64,000 bases of DNA from NCBI GenBank assembly GCA_965249175.1, contig OZ252227.1:4340001-4404000 (forward strand), in the 5' to 3' direction. The first letter of the stretch is position 1. Each line of letters starts with the position of its first letter. A program made the position numbers and the translations under genes. Source of the DNA: CAZYFH01 sp965249175 (GTDB taxonomy: Bacteria > Acidobacteriota > Vicinamibacteria > Vicinamibacterales > UBA8438). This document shows positions 36,188 to 44,550 of the stretch, piece by piece. The notes under the pieces were generated by a model. That model was given only the letters and a program-made list of their open reading frames with translations. It did no database searches and was not told where the DNA came from.

Positions 36188-36904
36188 ATGGCGATCAGCC
36201 CATCCGGCAGGTTTCGCTACGTCGTGGTCGTACCGGACGGCGCACCCGATAGTTCGCGCGATTGGCCAGTGACGTCGTTCGACGCGCGCGAACCGGTCGG
36301 GAATCACAACGCTGACGAGAGGCTCGTCGGACTGACCCCCACCCTTCGCATCACAAACGCTGGCCTGACGCCGAATCCGAGTCCGGCGCGACCGAGGGTA
36401 CTGAGGAGCCGGCTGACGCTGACGGCTCGTACCAGTCACTTGGCAGCTGTCGCCGGCGCGTCCTTCTGCGTTGACAAGGCGATCGTCGGCACCCTGCAAC
36501 CGGGCGATCACCTGCACATGGTGAGAACAGGCTGCGGTGGTCTTGGGGTGTCCGTGGTTCGCGACGACCGACTGGTCGCGGCAGCGGGTGCCGTGACCCA
36601 CCTGCCGCTTGGGAACGACGTCCATGCCCGGATTCCGTACGATCTCGTCGATGAAGCGTCGGCGGTGTTCGCGAAGCGAGACCCGGGATTCCATCTCCCT
36701 GAGTATCCCGTGGAGTTCCAGGTTGGCGAGCAGGTGCACATACGTCCGAGTAGCGGGGCCTACGGCACGATGATGCCCTACCGCCTCGTTTTTTTCCACG
36801 GTTACCGGGAGGGAATACCCGGACAAGACGAGTGTGCCGCCATCTGGCATCCGGACCGCTGTCCAGACGTCGCGGCGAGCGCGACCGCCCAATTGCTGGG
36901 GTGA
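36188..36904 (+). CDS. hypothetical protein on the opposite strand of the early operon
   Basis: A 238-aa frame with balanced composition in its C-terminal half (GDHLHMVRTGCGGLGVSVV, FQVGEQVHIRPSSGAYGTM, YRLVFFHGYREGIPG). The competing minus-strand frame is Arg/His-rich and lacks a ribosome site. No family recognised; no clear ribosome site before the ATG. It is the only plus-strand gene inside the early operon apart from the integrase. Confidence 0.45.
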   Translation: MAISPSGRFRYVVVVPDGAPDSSRDWPVTSFDAREPVGNHNADERLVGLTPTLRITNAGLTPNPSPARPRVLRSRLTLTARTSHLAAVAGASFCVDKAIVGTLQPGDHLHMVRTGCGGLGVSVVRDDRLVAAAGAVTHLPLGNDVHARIPYDLVDEASAVFAKRDPGFHLPEYPVEFQVGEQVHIRPSSGAYGTMMPYRLVFFHGYREGIPGQDECAAIWHPDRCPDVAASATAQLLG

Positions 36905-37049
36905 ACCGCTCACGTCCGAGCCCGACCCACCACGACGTCGTCGGCTTCCTCAGCATCCCTGGCTTCACCACGACCGCGTGGCGGTCAAACACCATGGGGC
37001 ACCGGTCGTCCATGTGGACCACGTTGGCGCCGCAGTAGTGACAGGTCAT
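36900..37049 (-). CDS. short zinc-binding phage protein (partial)
   Basis: The ATG at 37049 overlaps the stop of the Hjc-like gene and opens MTCHYCGANVVHMDDRCP, a CxxC...C zinc knuckle. It continues PMVFDRHAVVVKPGMLRK. The frame then runs on without stop into unlikely sequence, so the true 3' end is not clear; a frameshift is possible. Confidence 0.35.
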
Positions 37050-37336
37050 CACAACACCTCTTGCAACGGTTGCCGACACCCCGTCTTGAACCGCCAGACC
37101 TCCACGGTGGCATTCTGTGGACGCGGCATGAGCTCCAAGGCTTCTCGCTCCACCGCCGACACGGACGGAGACTTGCCCGCCTTCACCTGGATAAAACGGA
37201 CCTGAACGCTGTTCCACGCAATCACGTCGGCATGCCCCTTGCTCCCAGCCGCCCGTGACACGCAGAAGCCATCGGCCTCGAGGATGCGGATGGCGCGATG
37301 CTCCGCGCGGCGGCCGCGTTGGTAGTTCGCAGCCAT
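37049..37336 (-). CDS. Hjc-like PD-(D/E)xK nuclease
   Basis: The 95-aa product begins MAANYQRGRRAEHRAIRIL. RRAEHRAIRILEADGFCVSR, AAGSKGHADVIAWNS and VRFIQVKAGKSPS supply the E...GSxGxxD...QVK pattern of archaeal Hjc and phage Holliday-junction or VRR-type nucleases. It probably resolves replication or recombination intermediates. It is coupled at both ends by stop/start overlaps. Confidence 0.75.
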   Translation of the reverse strand: MAANYQRGRRAEHRAIRILEADGFCVSRAAGSKGHADVIAWNSVQVRFIQVKAGKSPSVSAVEREALELMPRPQNATVEVWRFKTGCRQPLQEVL

Positions 37337-37824
37337 CAGCCTTTGCCATCCGCGACGCTCGCCCGCGTCTCGAACATCCCGCGCAACACCGGCTCCCGAT
37401 CCTGGAGAAGGCGCGCATAAAACGCCGTATGGTTGTTGTTGAGCTTGAAGCCGTCGGTCGACTGCGTCTCAACACGGACCCACCACCGCAGTCGCTCGAA
37501 GAGCGCCTTCATGCCGACCCGACCATCGCCATCCTTACGCGCGGCCAAGGCGTACTCGCGCAGCTTCGCGTAGACCTTCGGGTTTGCCGCGTGGAAGGCC
37601 CAGAAGCGCGCCTCCAGCGTGTCGGGGCACGGCACCGGCTCGAACGGCAGCAGCGCGGCCTGCGTCACGTGCAGTGCTCCGTCGAGGAATACCGGCGGTG
37701 GTCGATCCAGCCGAACGTCATGCGCGATCGCTCGGGTTGTCTGGCGTCTCCGACTTCTTCCGCGCCGCTCGCTTCGGCTTCCGTCGCTTGTCGACGGCGG
37801 CCTGAAAGAGACCGGCGACGACAC
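37336..37824 (-). CDS. conserved phage protein of unknown function
   Basis: The C-terminal ~95 residues carry FWAFHAANPKVYAKLREYAL, MKALFERLRWWVRVET, FKLNNNHTAFYARLLQD and GMFETR, a motif set common in phage early regions. The first ~60 residues overlap the next gene upstream in another frame and are Arg-rich, so the true start is probably nearer 37700. Its stop overlaps the start of the nuclease gene. Confidence 0.6.
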   Translation of the reverse strand: MSSPVSFRPPSTSDGSRSERRGRSRRRQTTRAIAHDVRLDRPPPVFLDGALHVTQAALLPFEPVPCPDTLEARFWAFHAANPKVYAKLREYALAARKDGDGRVGMKALFERLRWWVRVETQSTDGFKLNNNHTAFYARLLQDREPVLRGMFETRASVADGKG

Positions 37825-37885
37825 GCACCTCAGCCAACGGCCCTGTGCTGGCGTAGTCGATGACCTGTTCCGCAGTGATCTTCAT
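37718..37885 (-). CDS. small basic phage protein
   Basis: The 55-aa product starts MKITAEQVIDYASTGPLAEV, with AGGGGGG in front of the ATG at 37885. The C-terminus is Lys/Arg-rich (KRRKPKRAARKKSE), suggesting nucleic-acid binding. Function unknown. Confidence 0.5.
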   Translation of the reverse strand: MKITAEQVIDYASTGPLAEVRVVAGLFQAAVDKRRKPKRAARKKSETPDNPSDRA

Positions 37886-37893
37886 GAACCCCC

Positions 37894-38121
37894 CTATCCC
37901 CTCGTGTCGTTCCATGCCTTACGGTTCGATGTCTTCGTGCGACCCTTCGCCTGCCTCGCAGCGATGGGATCGAAGAATCCGTCCCGAGACGCCCTCGTCG
38001 CCCGTGGCGCCTGTTCCTCGTAGTCCTTCCAGACCGGCTGCGGGAACCCACGCGCCGTCGTCGTGCACGGCCCGCACTCGGGATCCGAACAGGGCTCCAC
38101 CGTCAGCGCACAACTCGCCAT
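37894..38121 (-). CDS. small Cys-containing phage protein
   Basis: The 75-aa product starts MASCALTVEPCSDPECGPC (four Cys) and continues VWKDYEEQAPRATRA. The ATG overlaps the stop of the DUF1376 gene (TAATG). Possibly zinc-binding; no family recognised. Confidence 0.5.
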   Translation of the reverse strand: MASCALTVEPCSDPECGPCTTTARGFPQPVWKDYEEQAPRATRASRDGFFDPIAARQAKGRTKTSNRKAWNDTRG

Positions 38122-39095
38122 TACGCCTCTCCATCGTCCGCTGGCCCCTCGGCCTCCTCACCAAGGCACACGCGCTGCTGCATTTGGTCGCGCGTCCCTT
38201 CGTGCATCTGCTGGCACACCGCGCACTGCCAGACATGCGGGAGATCCACCCACGGATCGTCTGGCTCCACCGTCGAGGCCGCGTCCTCCCACTGACGCTC
38301 CTCCAGATACCGACGCAGTTGCGGGATGAACCGCCGCTCCACGCGCACCCAGCCGGCAGCCAGGCGGCGCTCGAGGGCGGTCAGGATGAGACGCGCGAGG
38401 CGGTCACTCGGCCCCAGGGCGATCCAGGCGCGGTTCGCCGCCACCTTGCAGTCCTTGTTGGGATACCGGGCGTAGATCCGATCGAACCACTCCACCAGGG
38501 CGCTGCCGGCGAGTCGGTCCTCAACAGCGGACGTACGTACGTCTGTGTTTTGTGTTTTGCGTTTTGTGATGCCATTGCCCGAGCATGGCTCGGGCTGCGC
38601 TTGAGCATCTGCTTGGGCGGTGCGTGAGCGCTGCTCGAGCGATGCTTGAGCAATACGTGAGCCGTGCTCGGGCAGTGCGTGAGCACGGCTCACGCTTGAC
38701 CCTTGGACTGTTGGCGCCTCTGTTTTGGCGGTGTTGTCCCACTTGGCTCTTGCTCCAGCCCTCCCACGGGAACGATTCGTTTCTCGCGTCGCCCGTGCGC
38801 GCTGGTATTGATCCCATTGTTTTGCATTGCGCAGTCGTCGCCCGTCGTCGATGACGGGCTGAAACTTGGTCTTGACGAGGGCGCCGGCCGATCGCCAGCG
38901 CCGCGTCGACATGCGCGCGATGGCCGCGAGCTGCGTGTCGTCATTGGGCAGCGTGCACGGCGGGTCGGATATCCACGCGCAGAGCAAGAGGCGCCAGTAC
39001 GCCCCGAACTGTTCATTACTCATCACCGCCGCGGACGTGCTCGACGCGAAGTCGCGCACCATCACGGGCATCGAGGGGAGGACGTCGTTCGCCAT
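38121..39095 (-). CDS. DUF1376-type phage replication protein
   Basis: The 324-aa product begins MANDVLPSMPVMVRDF. The DUF1376/YdaU-type N-terminus has MSNEQFGAYWRLLLCAWISD and IARMSTRRWRSAG. A low-complexity middle (ALPEHGSRIAQASLEQRS, TAQADAQAQPE) is produced by an 11-bp DNA repeat. The C-terminal part has WFDRIYARYPNKDCKVAAN and a Cys pair (CAVCQQM). Its start directly abuts the stop of the primase-helicase gene. The position and internal repeats suggest a replication initiator or helicase loader like lambda O. Confidence 0.7.
   Translation of the reverse strand: MANDVLPSMPVMVRDFASSTSAAVMSNEQFGAYWRLLLCAWISDPPCTLPNDDTQLAAIARMSTRRWRSAGALVKTKFQPVIDDGRRLRNAKQWDQYQRARATRETNRSRGRAGARAKWDNTAKTEAPTVQGSSVSRAHALPEHGSRIAQASLEQRSRTAQADAQAQPEPCSGNGITKRKTQNTDVRTSAVEDRLAGSALVEWFDRIYARYPNKDCKVAANRAWIALGPSDRLARLILTALERRLAAGWVRVERRFIPQLRRYLEERQWEDAASTVEPDDPWVDLPHVWQCAVCQQMHEGTRDQMQQRVCLGEEAEGPADDGEA
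38530..38693 (-). other. probable phage replication origin (iterons plus A-rich element)
   Basis: On the minus strand about eleven consecutive ~11-bp units run from 38693 to 38571: GTGAGCCGTGCT, CACGCACTGCC, CGAGCACGGCT, CACGTATTGCT, CAAGCATCGCT, CGAGCAGCGCT, CACGCACCGCC, CAAGCAGATGCT, CAAGCGCAGCC, CGAGCCATGCT, CGGGCAATGGC. Consensus is roughly CRMGCANNGCY. They are followed by three CAAAAC units in an A-rich stretch (38544-38570) and by the palindrome GACGTACGTACGTC (38530-38543). Iterons plus unwinding-element layout inside a replication gene resembles lambda ori. Confidence 0.6.
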
Positions 39096-40728
39096 CTAAG
39101 CCCCCTCTTCCTCATGGGCGCGCTCGTCGAACGCCACGCACTCGGACCGGAAGATCAACTGGACCGTCCCGAGACGCCCGTCGCGGTTCTTCGCGATCAG
39201 GCACTGGGTGTCCGCGTCCTGGACTGCCGGTGGAGGAGCAAGATCACATCGGCGTCATGCTCCAGTTCTCCCGACTCGCGCAACGAGGCCAACGTGGGCG
39301 GCCGGCCTCGCTCATCAGCCGCCCCGCGGGACAGGGAGGACAGACAGAGCACCGGCACTTCGTACTGCAACGCCAGCGTCTTGAGGCCCTGGCTAATCGC
39401 TTCCACTTGGTGCCGACGTTCCTTGATGGTGGGCGACGCGCGGACCAGTTGGAGGTAGTCGACGACCACGAGGGCCACCGACGTCTCATCCGCCAGGGAC
39501 GTCACCAAAGTCTGGATTTCCCCAAGGCTCACCGCCTCATCGGTGAACCAGAGTGGGAGGCGGCGCAACGGGCCACGCTCTGGGTGAGACTCCAGTGCTC
39601 CGGGTCAGACAGGTCGCTGCGCTTGAGTGCGCTGGCCCGAATGCGACCATCTTGCGCGACGAGCCGGCGAGCCAATGCAAGATTGGTCATCTCACGACTC
39701 ACCACGAGCACAGCGCCGTCACCCTTCCGTGCAGCCCACCGGCTCAACTCGAGCGCCAGCGCGGTTTTGCCCACACCAGGGCGCGCACCAAGGAAGATCA
39801 ACTCGCCGGGCGAGAACCCACCGGTCAGAAAGTGATTCAGCGTGGGGAATGGCGTCGACAGGGTCGGCGCGGGTCCTCGTTCGAGCGCCGCTGACAGCTC
39901 GGCCAGGACGTCTGCTACGTGCTGCACGCCCACGGTGCTGTTGGTCGCACCCGCGTCACGGCGGGCAATGGACCGCACGCACTTGTCGACCTCGCGTGGG
40001 GCGAACGGTGGGTCGCACGCCTGCGCAAACGACGCCGTGAGCACCGCCACGACGGTCTCGAGCTCGACCCCTTTGTTGAGAAAGTAGCCGGCGAGGCGCG
40101 TGCACGTCGCGTCGCGGTGTCCCTCCCCGACACCACGCAGGGCATCCGCCACCCAGAAGCGCCCTGACGGCACGTCGTCCTGTGCTGCTGGTGGTGTCGC
40201 CGCGCCCGTGTTCGATGTCGCGATCAGATCCAGCAGCGCGCGCGGCGCCGGCGGCGGATGCTCGGCGAGCGGGGTCACCCAGGTGTAGGAGGCTCCGTTC
40301 GGGTGCACAGACGGCGGCACGACCACGATGCCGACGCCACGAATATCCACTTGGGGCTTCTGCCCCTTCGTGGAGAGCATGGCCACGCGGTCGGGGACCG
40401 GGGTGGCGGCGCCCAGGAAGACGTGCTGCCCGTTTCCCGTCTGACTCCGCGGTGCCCCCGGCGGCAGCGCGATCCCGCGTCCGGCCAAGAGCGCCTCAGC
40501 GGCGACCCCACCGTCCAAGTCGACAGCGAAACGCCCGCGGCCCAACACCAGGGCCACGTTGGCATCGGGTGTCTGCTGCCACCACGACTCGAGTTGGTCA
40601 GTGCTCGGCATGTCGGTCTGAAACGACTTCCACGGCACGATCGGCCGTTTGTCCTTCGGACTGCATGGGATCGGGGCGTAACCCAGCCGGTGATACGCCA
40701 GTGCCGCAGTCAGAAACCGATTCGCCAT
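39096..40728 (-). pseudogene. primase-polymerase / DnaB-type helicase fusion (frameshifted)
   Basis: Start ATG 40728 (MANRFLTAALAYHRLGYAPI). The N-terminal bifunctional primase/polymerase domain shows CSPKDKRPIVPWKSFQ, VALVLGRGRFAVDLDGG, GNGQHVFL and VDIRGVGIVVVPPSVHPNG. A linker is followed by a RecA/DnaB motor with LGARPGVGKTALALELSR (Walker A) and VALVVVDYLQLVRASP (Walker B). ESGELEHDADVILLLHR is followed by the tail CLIAKNRDGRLGTVQLIF. Frames change near 39565 and near 39225. Intact, it would prime and unwind phage DNA (~545 aa). As read it is broken within the motor. Confidence 0.8.
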
Positions 40729-41158
40729 GCAGACCCTCGAGTCGACGGTGCCACCACCAAAACACCCGCTGCCGTGTAGTGGCCGTGTCGTGGCAGTGGC
40801 TACAAAGGGGAATGAGCGGGCCGCGATGCCCGTGCTGGGCATACGGCATCACGTGATGGGCCTGCCGCCCGATGCCGAGGACTTCGAGCGCAGAGCGCGG
40901 CGCCCCGCACATCGCGCAGATGTTCCCGAACAACTCCCACACTTCGTTCAGGGCCTGCGGGGTTGGCGGACGTCGCTTCTGACGCCGCGCGTTCTGCTTG
41001 AGATAGAGCATCGACCCCATGGGTCGCTTGCACTCGCAATGCGGGCAGACAACGAGCAGCCCGTTGTTGTTCGGGTTGTGCTCCGCTTCGAGCCCTACCT
41101 GGCGACACTGACGGCAGGGCAATTCGGAAGCTGTTGCGCTGAACTCGTCGACGGTCAT
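40598..41158 (-). CDS. zinc-ribbon plus HNH endonuclease-like protein
   Basis: The start at 41158 (MTVDEFSATASELPCRQC) overlaps the preceding stop. A zinc ribbon (CRQCRQVGLEAEH...CPHCECKRP) is followed by an HNH-type unit: GNICAMCGAPRSAL, RQAHHVMPYAQHG and CSHCHDTATTRQR. The last ~43 codons overlap the start of the primase-helicase gene, so a frameshift near the end is possible. Likely a phage nuclease. Confidence 0.6.
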   Translation of the reverse strand: MTVDEFSATASELPCRQCRQVGLEAEHNPNNNGLLVVCPHCECKRPMGSMLYLKQNARRQKRRPPTPQALNEVWELFGNICAMCGAPRSALEVLGIGRQAHHVMPYAQHGHRGPLIPLCSHCHDTATTRQRVFWWWHRRLEGLHGESVSDCGTGVSPAGLRPDPMQSEGQTADRAVEVVSDRHAEH

Positions 41159-41526
41159 CGCACCCTCGTTGCCGTCAACGTGCCCGCCCGGTTCCGGTCG
41201 TCCACCCACCCCAAGCGCAGCACGTGGTCGTGGACGTCACGGTGATGCTGGAGGCACAGATGCACACGGTTCTGCGCGGCGATGCTCTCGCCGACATTGC
41301 GCCGCCCAATACCACCAAGTAAGTGGTGGAGCTCCACAGCGCGCGCGGGGCACCGCTGCCCCACCGAGTGATGCGGATCGTAGATCTCGCAGCGCCCCCC
41401 GGATCGTGCGTGCACCTTCCGGCGCTCCTCATGGTCCGTCCTGGCCTCTGTGCGTCGCTTCTCCCTCTTGTCCACCGCATGGGGGACCTTGGGATGGGCG
41501 AGGCCAGGGTGAAAGGGACCAAGCAT
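41155..41526 (-). CDS. HNH endonuclease
   Basis: About 123 aa. DHEERRKVHARSGGRCEIYD, RCPARAVELHHLLGGIGRRN and HLCLQHHRDVHDHVLRLGW form a clear HNH (beta-beta-alpha metal) motif. Its start overlaps the original stop of the NinB-like gene. Such nucleases are common in phage early regions. Confidence 0.75.
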   Translation of the reverse strand: MLGPFHPGLAHPKVPHAVDKREKRRTEARTDHEERRKVHARSGGRCEIYDPHHSVGQRCPARAVELHHLLGGIGRRNVGESIAAQNRVHLCLQHHRDVHDHVLRLGWVDDRNRAGTLTATRVR

Positions 41527-41944
41527 CACGCCGCCTCTACCTCACTGGGGTAGGGGATCACGAACTGGTGCCAGTCGCCGCCCACGGGATCACCCACTCG
41601 ATAAAGTGCGTGCACTCTTCGATGCTCATGTCAGACGTGTGCGGCTTGATCGGGATCTCTTTCCCGGACACCGGGTCGTGTCGCCAGCCCCAGCACTCCC
41701 CCATCAGCACGAGCTTCATCTCCGGCACCATGTAGCCGAAGTGCCCGGCGAGCATGGCGACCGGGACCGCATGGATGTAGGCGTTCTGGTCCACGCTTCG
41801 CCGTGACCGTCGTCTCCGCACGACCACTTCGATGACGCGGCCTGTCAGCGTGCACAGCCACCGCGAGAGACCGTCCCTATGGTTCAGCCGTAGACGCCCG
41901 CCCTCGTCCACGTGTCCGATAAAGATCGGCGTGACTGGCATCAC
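41527..41944 (-). pseudogene. NinB-like phage recombination protein (3' frameshift)
   Basis: The frame from 41944 (MMPVTPIFIGHVDEGGRLRL) ends early at 41558 as VIPWAATGTSS. Shifting one base near 41575 restores DWHQFVIPYPSEVEAA with a stop that overlaps the HNH start. The core RSRRSVDQNAYIHAVPVAML, MKLVLMGECWGWRHDPVSG and EECTHFIEWVIPWA resembles NinB-type recombination mediators. The truncation removes only ~17 residues, so activity could persist. Confidence 0.55.
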
Positions 41945-42210
41945 ACGCCGCCCTTCGATCGCCTACGCGTCTCGTCCTCGAGCGCCATGCCCTCGTCATA
42001 GGGGTCGCTCCAGCGATTGCAGAACTGCGACGACAACGGCACGCGTGGCACGTCTGGGCCATCCTGGTGCTGTGCAATCCCGCGCGGCGTCTTGTTGCCA
42101 ACGCGCAACCGGCGGCGGCTCACGACACCAACAGCCGCATCGGCGGACGTCCAGGGCTGTCGCACGGTGACGCCGTCGTCCTGCTGGATGAGATCTGAGG
42201 CGAGCTTCAT
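41941..42210 (-). CDS. small phage protein of unknown function
   Basis: The 89-aa product starts MKLASDLIQQDDGVTVRQPW and contains SQFCNRWSDPYDEGMALEDE near the end. It overlaps the NinB-like start by 4 bases (ATGA). No family recognised. Confidence 0.5.
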   Translation of the reverse strand: MKLASDLIQQDDGVTVRQPWTSADAAVGVVSRRRLRVGNKTPRGIAQHQDGPDVPRVPLSSQFCNRWSDPYDEGMALEDETRRRSKGGV

Positions 42211-42221
42211 GGGTCCTACAC

Positions 42222-42622
42222 TCAGTAGGGCGCCGGATCGTCGTCGAAGGGCGGTTCGTCCAGCGCCGGCACCGGCAGCGGTGTTGGCGCGACCGCCGCC
42301 GCAGGGGGTGACGCCGCACTGATCCGAATGCAGTCGACCTGCCGCCCTTGAAAGTCCGTCCTGGCCGGGACGAGCGTGATCCGCTTGCCCGGCCAGTTGT
42401 CGGACTCCTCCTCGCCCGTGAACTCGGCAATGGAATTGAAGTTGGTCACGTTTAGGACCAACCCTTTATTGGCTCCCTTGAGTAGCAGATCGGCTTGCGC
42501 TCCTTCTTCTGCCCACTGCCGACGTCTTCCATCGTCACGTGCGAGATGGTCACGGCGATCTGTCGCCCGTTGAGGTCCTCCGCTTTGAGGTGCTTCCCGG
42601 GGGATGCGTCACTCGACTTCAT
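42222..42622 (-). pseudogene. conserved early-phage protein (frameshifted)
   Basis: Start ATG 42622 behind GGGAGAGG reads MKSSDASPGKHLKAEDLNGR, QIAVTISHVTMEDVG and GQKKERKPICY. One base is missing near 42470, after which ANKGLVLNVTNFNSIAEFTG, WPGKRITLVPARTDFQG and VDCIRI continue to 42222. The layout (chromatin- or ssDNA-associated protein next to recombination genes) is common in phages of GC-rich bacteria. Exact role unknown. Confidence 0.6.
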
Positions 42623-42800
42623 GAACCTCTCCCTTCTCCTGTCTGCATGTACCGCGCGCAGCCATCGTGGAACGTGACTCGCCGAATCTCCAGCGCGCCG
42701 CCTTCACAGGCCAGACTGCGAACGCGCTCCCGAAATCGCGTGACTACTTCGGGCCAGCAGGCCGGATAGACGACGTCGAGACCCGGGGGTCGCCGTGCTG
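42619..42800 (-). CDS. possible phage protein, start unclear
   Basis: The C-terminal part of a minus-strand frame (LDVVYPACWPEVVTRFRERV, RRVTFHDGCARYMQTGEG) has credible composition and its stop overlaps the next gene (ATGA). Upstream (42801-42974) the frame becomes Arg/His-rich; a frameshift around 42790 is likely. No family recognised. Confidence 0.35.
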
Positions 42801-42974
42801 GTCCTTCACGTGGACGACATGCCAGCCTGGGTAGGTGACGGGCTCCGCGGCGGCCACCGTGGTGGGCCGCGAGACTCGCCTGGCGCCTGACAACTGTGGA
42901 CGGAAGCCCCACCATCAGGGCGTAGCCGACGTCGCGACGACGCGTGCGCCCGGCGTGTCTGGCCGCGGTCGACA

Positions 42975-43204
42975 TCACACCGGGAACCCTGCCTGCCGGA
43001 GCTGCGCGCGTGGCAAGAGCAACCGCCGGCCGTCACGGATCGGTTCCAGGCCGCGATCGCGCATCCACCACCGCACCGCGTCCAAGCTCGGCTTGCGAGC
43101 ACGGTTTTCAGGTCGTCGGTCGAGAGATACGCGGGCAGATCCGCGAGGCGCCCAGAGGCGTGAAAGCGGGCCAGCGGATCGCAGCGCTTTTCTGTGGTCG
43201 TCAT
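42975..43204 (-). pseudogene. excisionase-like DNA-binding protein (frameshifted)
   Basis: ATG 43204 gives MTTTEKRCDPLARFHASGR, LADLPAYLSTDDLKTVLA. A one-base shift near 43100 leads to LDAVRWWMRDRGLEPIRDG and RRLLLPRAQLRQAGFPV, the winged-helix pattern of Xis/MerR-like proteins. Close to the integrase, an excisionase is likely. The shift removes the wing. Confidence 0.5.
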
Positions 43205-43217
43205 GGACCATCCGGCG

Positions 43218-43352
43218 TTAGCTGCCCAGCCCCGCGACGAGCGTGCCGCCCTGGCAGTCCTGCTCGCACTCCCGTGTGCGGTAGCGGCCCGCTGCGTGCG
43301 CCCCGCCCTCGCAGGCGCCTGGTCGGGGCTCCTGTGCGCGCCGTTCGTTCAT
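43218..43352 (-). CDS. 44-aa Cys-containing phage protein
   Basis: MNERRAQEPRPGACEGGAHA continues RYRTRECEQDCQGGTLV. The ATG has an excellent ribosome site (AAAGGAGC) and overlaps the stop of the XRE gene (ATGA), so a translated microprotein is credible. Function unknown. Confidence 0.45.
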   Translation of the reverse strand: MNERRAQEPRPGACEGGAHAAGRYRTRECEQDCQGGTLVAGLGS

Positions 43353-43639
43353 GGTCGTGCTCCTTTCGTTGGTCGGTTGATGTCTCTCCGGCGGCGACCG
43401 CGTTGGCCCGGGCGGTCGTGGGCGTGGGGGCCTGCAGCGGTCCGCGTCAGCGACGCGATCGGCACATTGGCCTTGGCCGCGATGGCCACGGCGAGGTGCA
43501 GTCGCGGCTGACGCGTACCACCCAAGAGCATCGACAAGTAGCCCTGCGAAATGCCCAGCTTCGCGGCGAAGGCTCTTTGGGTCAGGCCCGATCGGCACAG
43601 AATCCGCCGCACGGCGTTGGGATGGCAAGCGTACTTCAC
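43349..43639 (-). CDS. XRE-family (Cro/C1-type) repressor
   Basis: From GTG 43639 (VKYACHPNAVRRILCRSG) the ~96-aa protein has a helix-turn-helix LTQRAFAAKLGISQGYLSML followed by GGTRQPRLHLAVAIAAKANV. This is the DNA-binding core of a phage repressor or Cro. It overlaps the start of the divergent integrase frame, a typical lysogeny-control arrangement. The start codon is uncertain. Confidence 0.6.
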   Translation of the reverse strand: MKYACHPNAVRRILCRSGLTQRAFAAKLGISQGYLSMLLGGTRQPRLHLAVAIAAKANVPIASLTRTAAGPHAHDRPGQRGRRRRDINRPTKGARP

Positions 43640-44550
43640 GATCCGGCTGCCCGGCGAGACCACGAAGCGGTTCGTCTCGCAACACTTCCCGCCGAAGACG
43701 ACGGTCACGGCGATGCAGCAGTGGCGCGAGAATCGACGTGCCGAGCTTCGCTCGGGCGCGAAGCGCCTTTCCGTGGCGGCTGGCACCTTCGAGGACGACG
43801 CCGCGCGCTACCTCCAGGCCGTGCGCGCAATGCCGAGCTACCGCGACCGGGCAAAGCACATCGGCATGTGGGTCGCGCTCTTCGGGCAGCGGCCCCGGAG
43901 CAGCATCAGCGCTCGGGAGATTCGTGCCCAGCGCGACCGGTGGCTCATCGAGCCGCGGAGGGTCACACGCTCGCGCAAGCGATTCCGGGTCGTCGAGACC
44001 AAGCCCCCGTACGCCGCGAGCTCGGTCAACCAGTTCCTGCGAGCGCTCAGTAATCTGTGGCGGGTGCTCGACGGCCCGCGCGCCCCGAACCCGGTGCGTG
44101 ACGTGCCGGAAGCAGACGAACCGGATCCCACCGCGCGCGGGACGACGTTCGCCGCGGTCGAAGCGGTGCTTGCGGGGGTGAAGCCGTCGGCGTCACGCGC
44201 CCGGGTGCGGGTGCTGCTCTACACCGGCCTGTCACCGTCGACGCTCAAACGCGTGCATCTGCAGCAGGTGCGCTGGGACCGAGCCGAGCTGGACCGGCCG
44301 CGCCGGCGCAAGGGCCGGGGGACGCGATCGGAGGTCGTTCCGCTGCACCCCGCCGCGCTGGCGGCCTTTCGATCGGTCGCCGAGTACGACGCATGGGGGG
44401 AGTTCAGCACCGCGGCGCTCTGTCACAGCCTGCAGCGCTGGTGTCGCTCAGCCGACGCGCCCCTCCTCACGCTCCGCGATCTGCGCCATACGTTCGGGAG
44501 CGAGATGTATCGCCGATCGGGGGACGCGCTCGCCGTCCAGCGCCTGCTAG
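43551..44550 (+). pseudogene. int: tyrosine integrase, 5' part (split by IS)
   Basis: The N-terminal and most of the catalytic domain: GWQAYFTIRLPGETTKRFV, FEDDAARYLQAVRAM, LLYTGLSPSTLKRVHLQQV and LRDLRHTFGSEMYRRSGDAL (His-xx-Arg box). The frame breaks at codons QRLL with the insertion sequence at 44551; the missing end, with the catalytic tyrosine, is at 46023-46120. Joining 43551-44550 to 46023-46120 gives one 365-aa frame. The exact start is uncertain because of overlap with the divergent repressor. Confidence 0.85.

Noticed and set aside
38571..38693. CRISPR-like array
   Set aside because: Units are contiguous 11-bp degenerate repeats with no unique spacers; iterons fit better.
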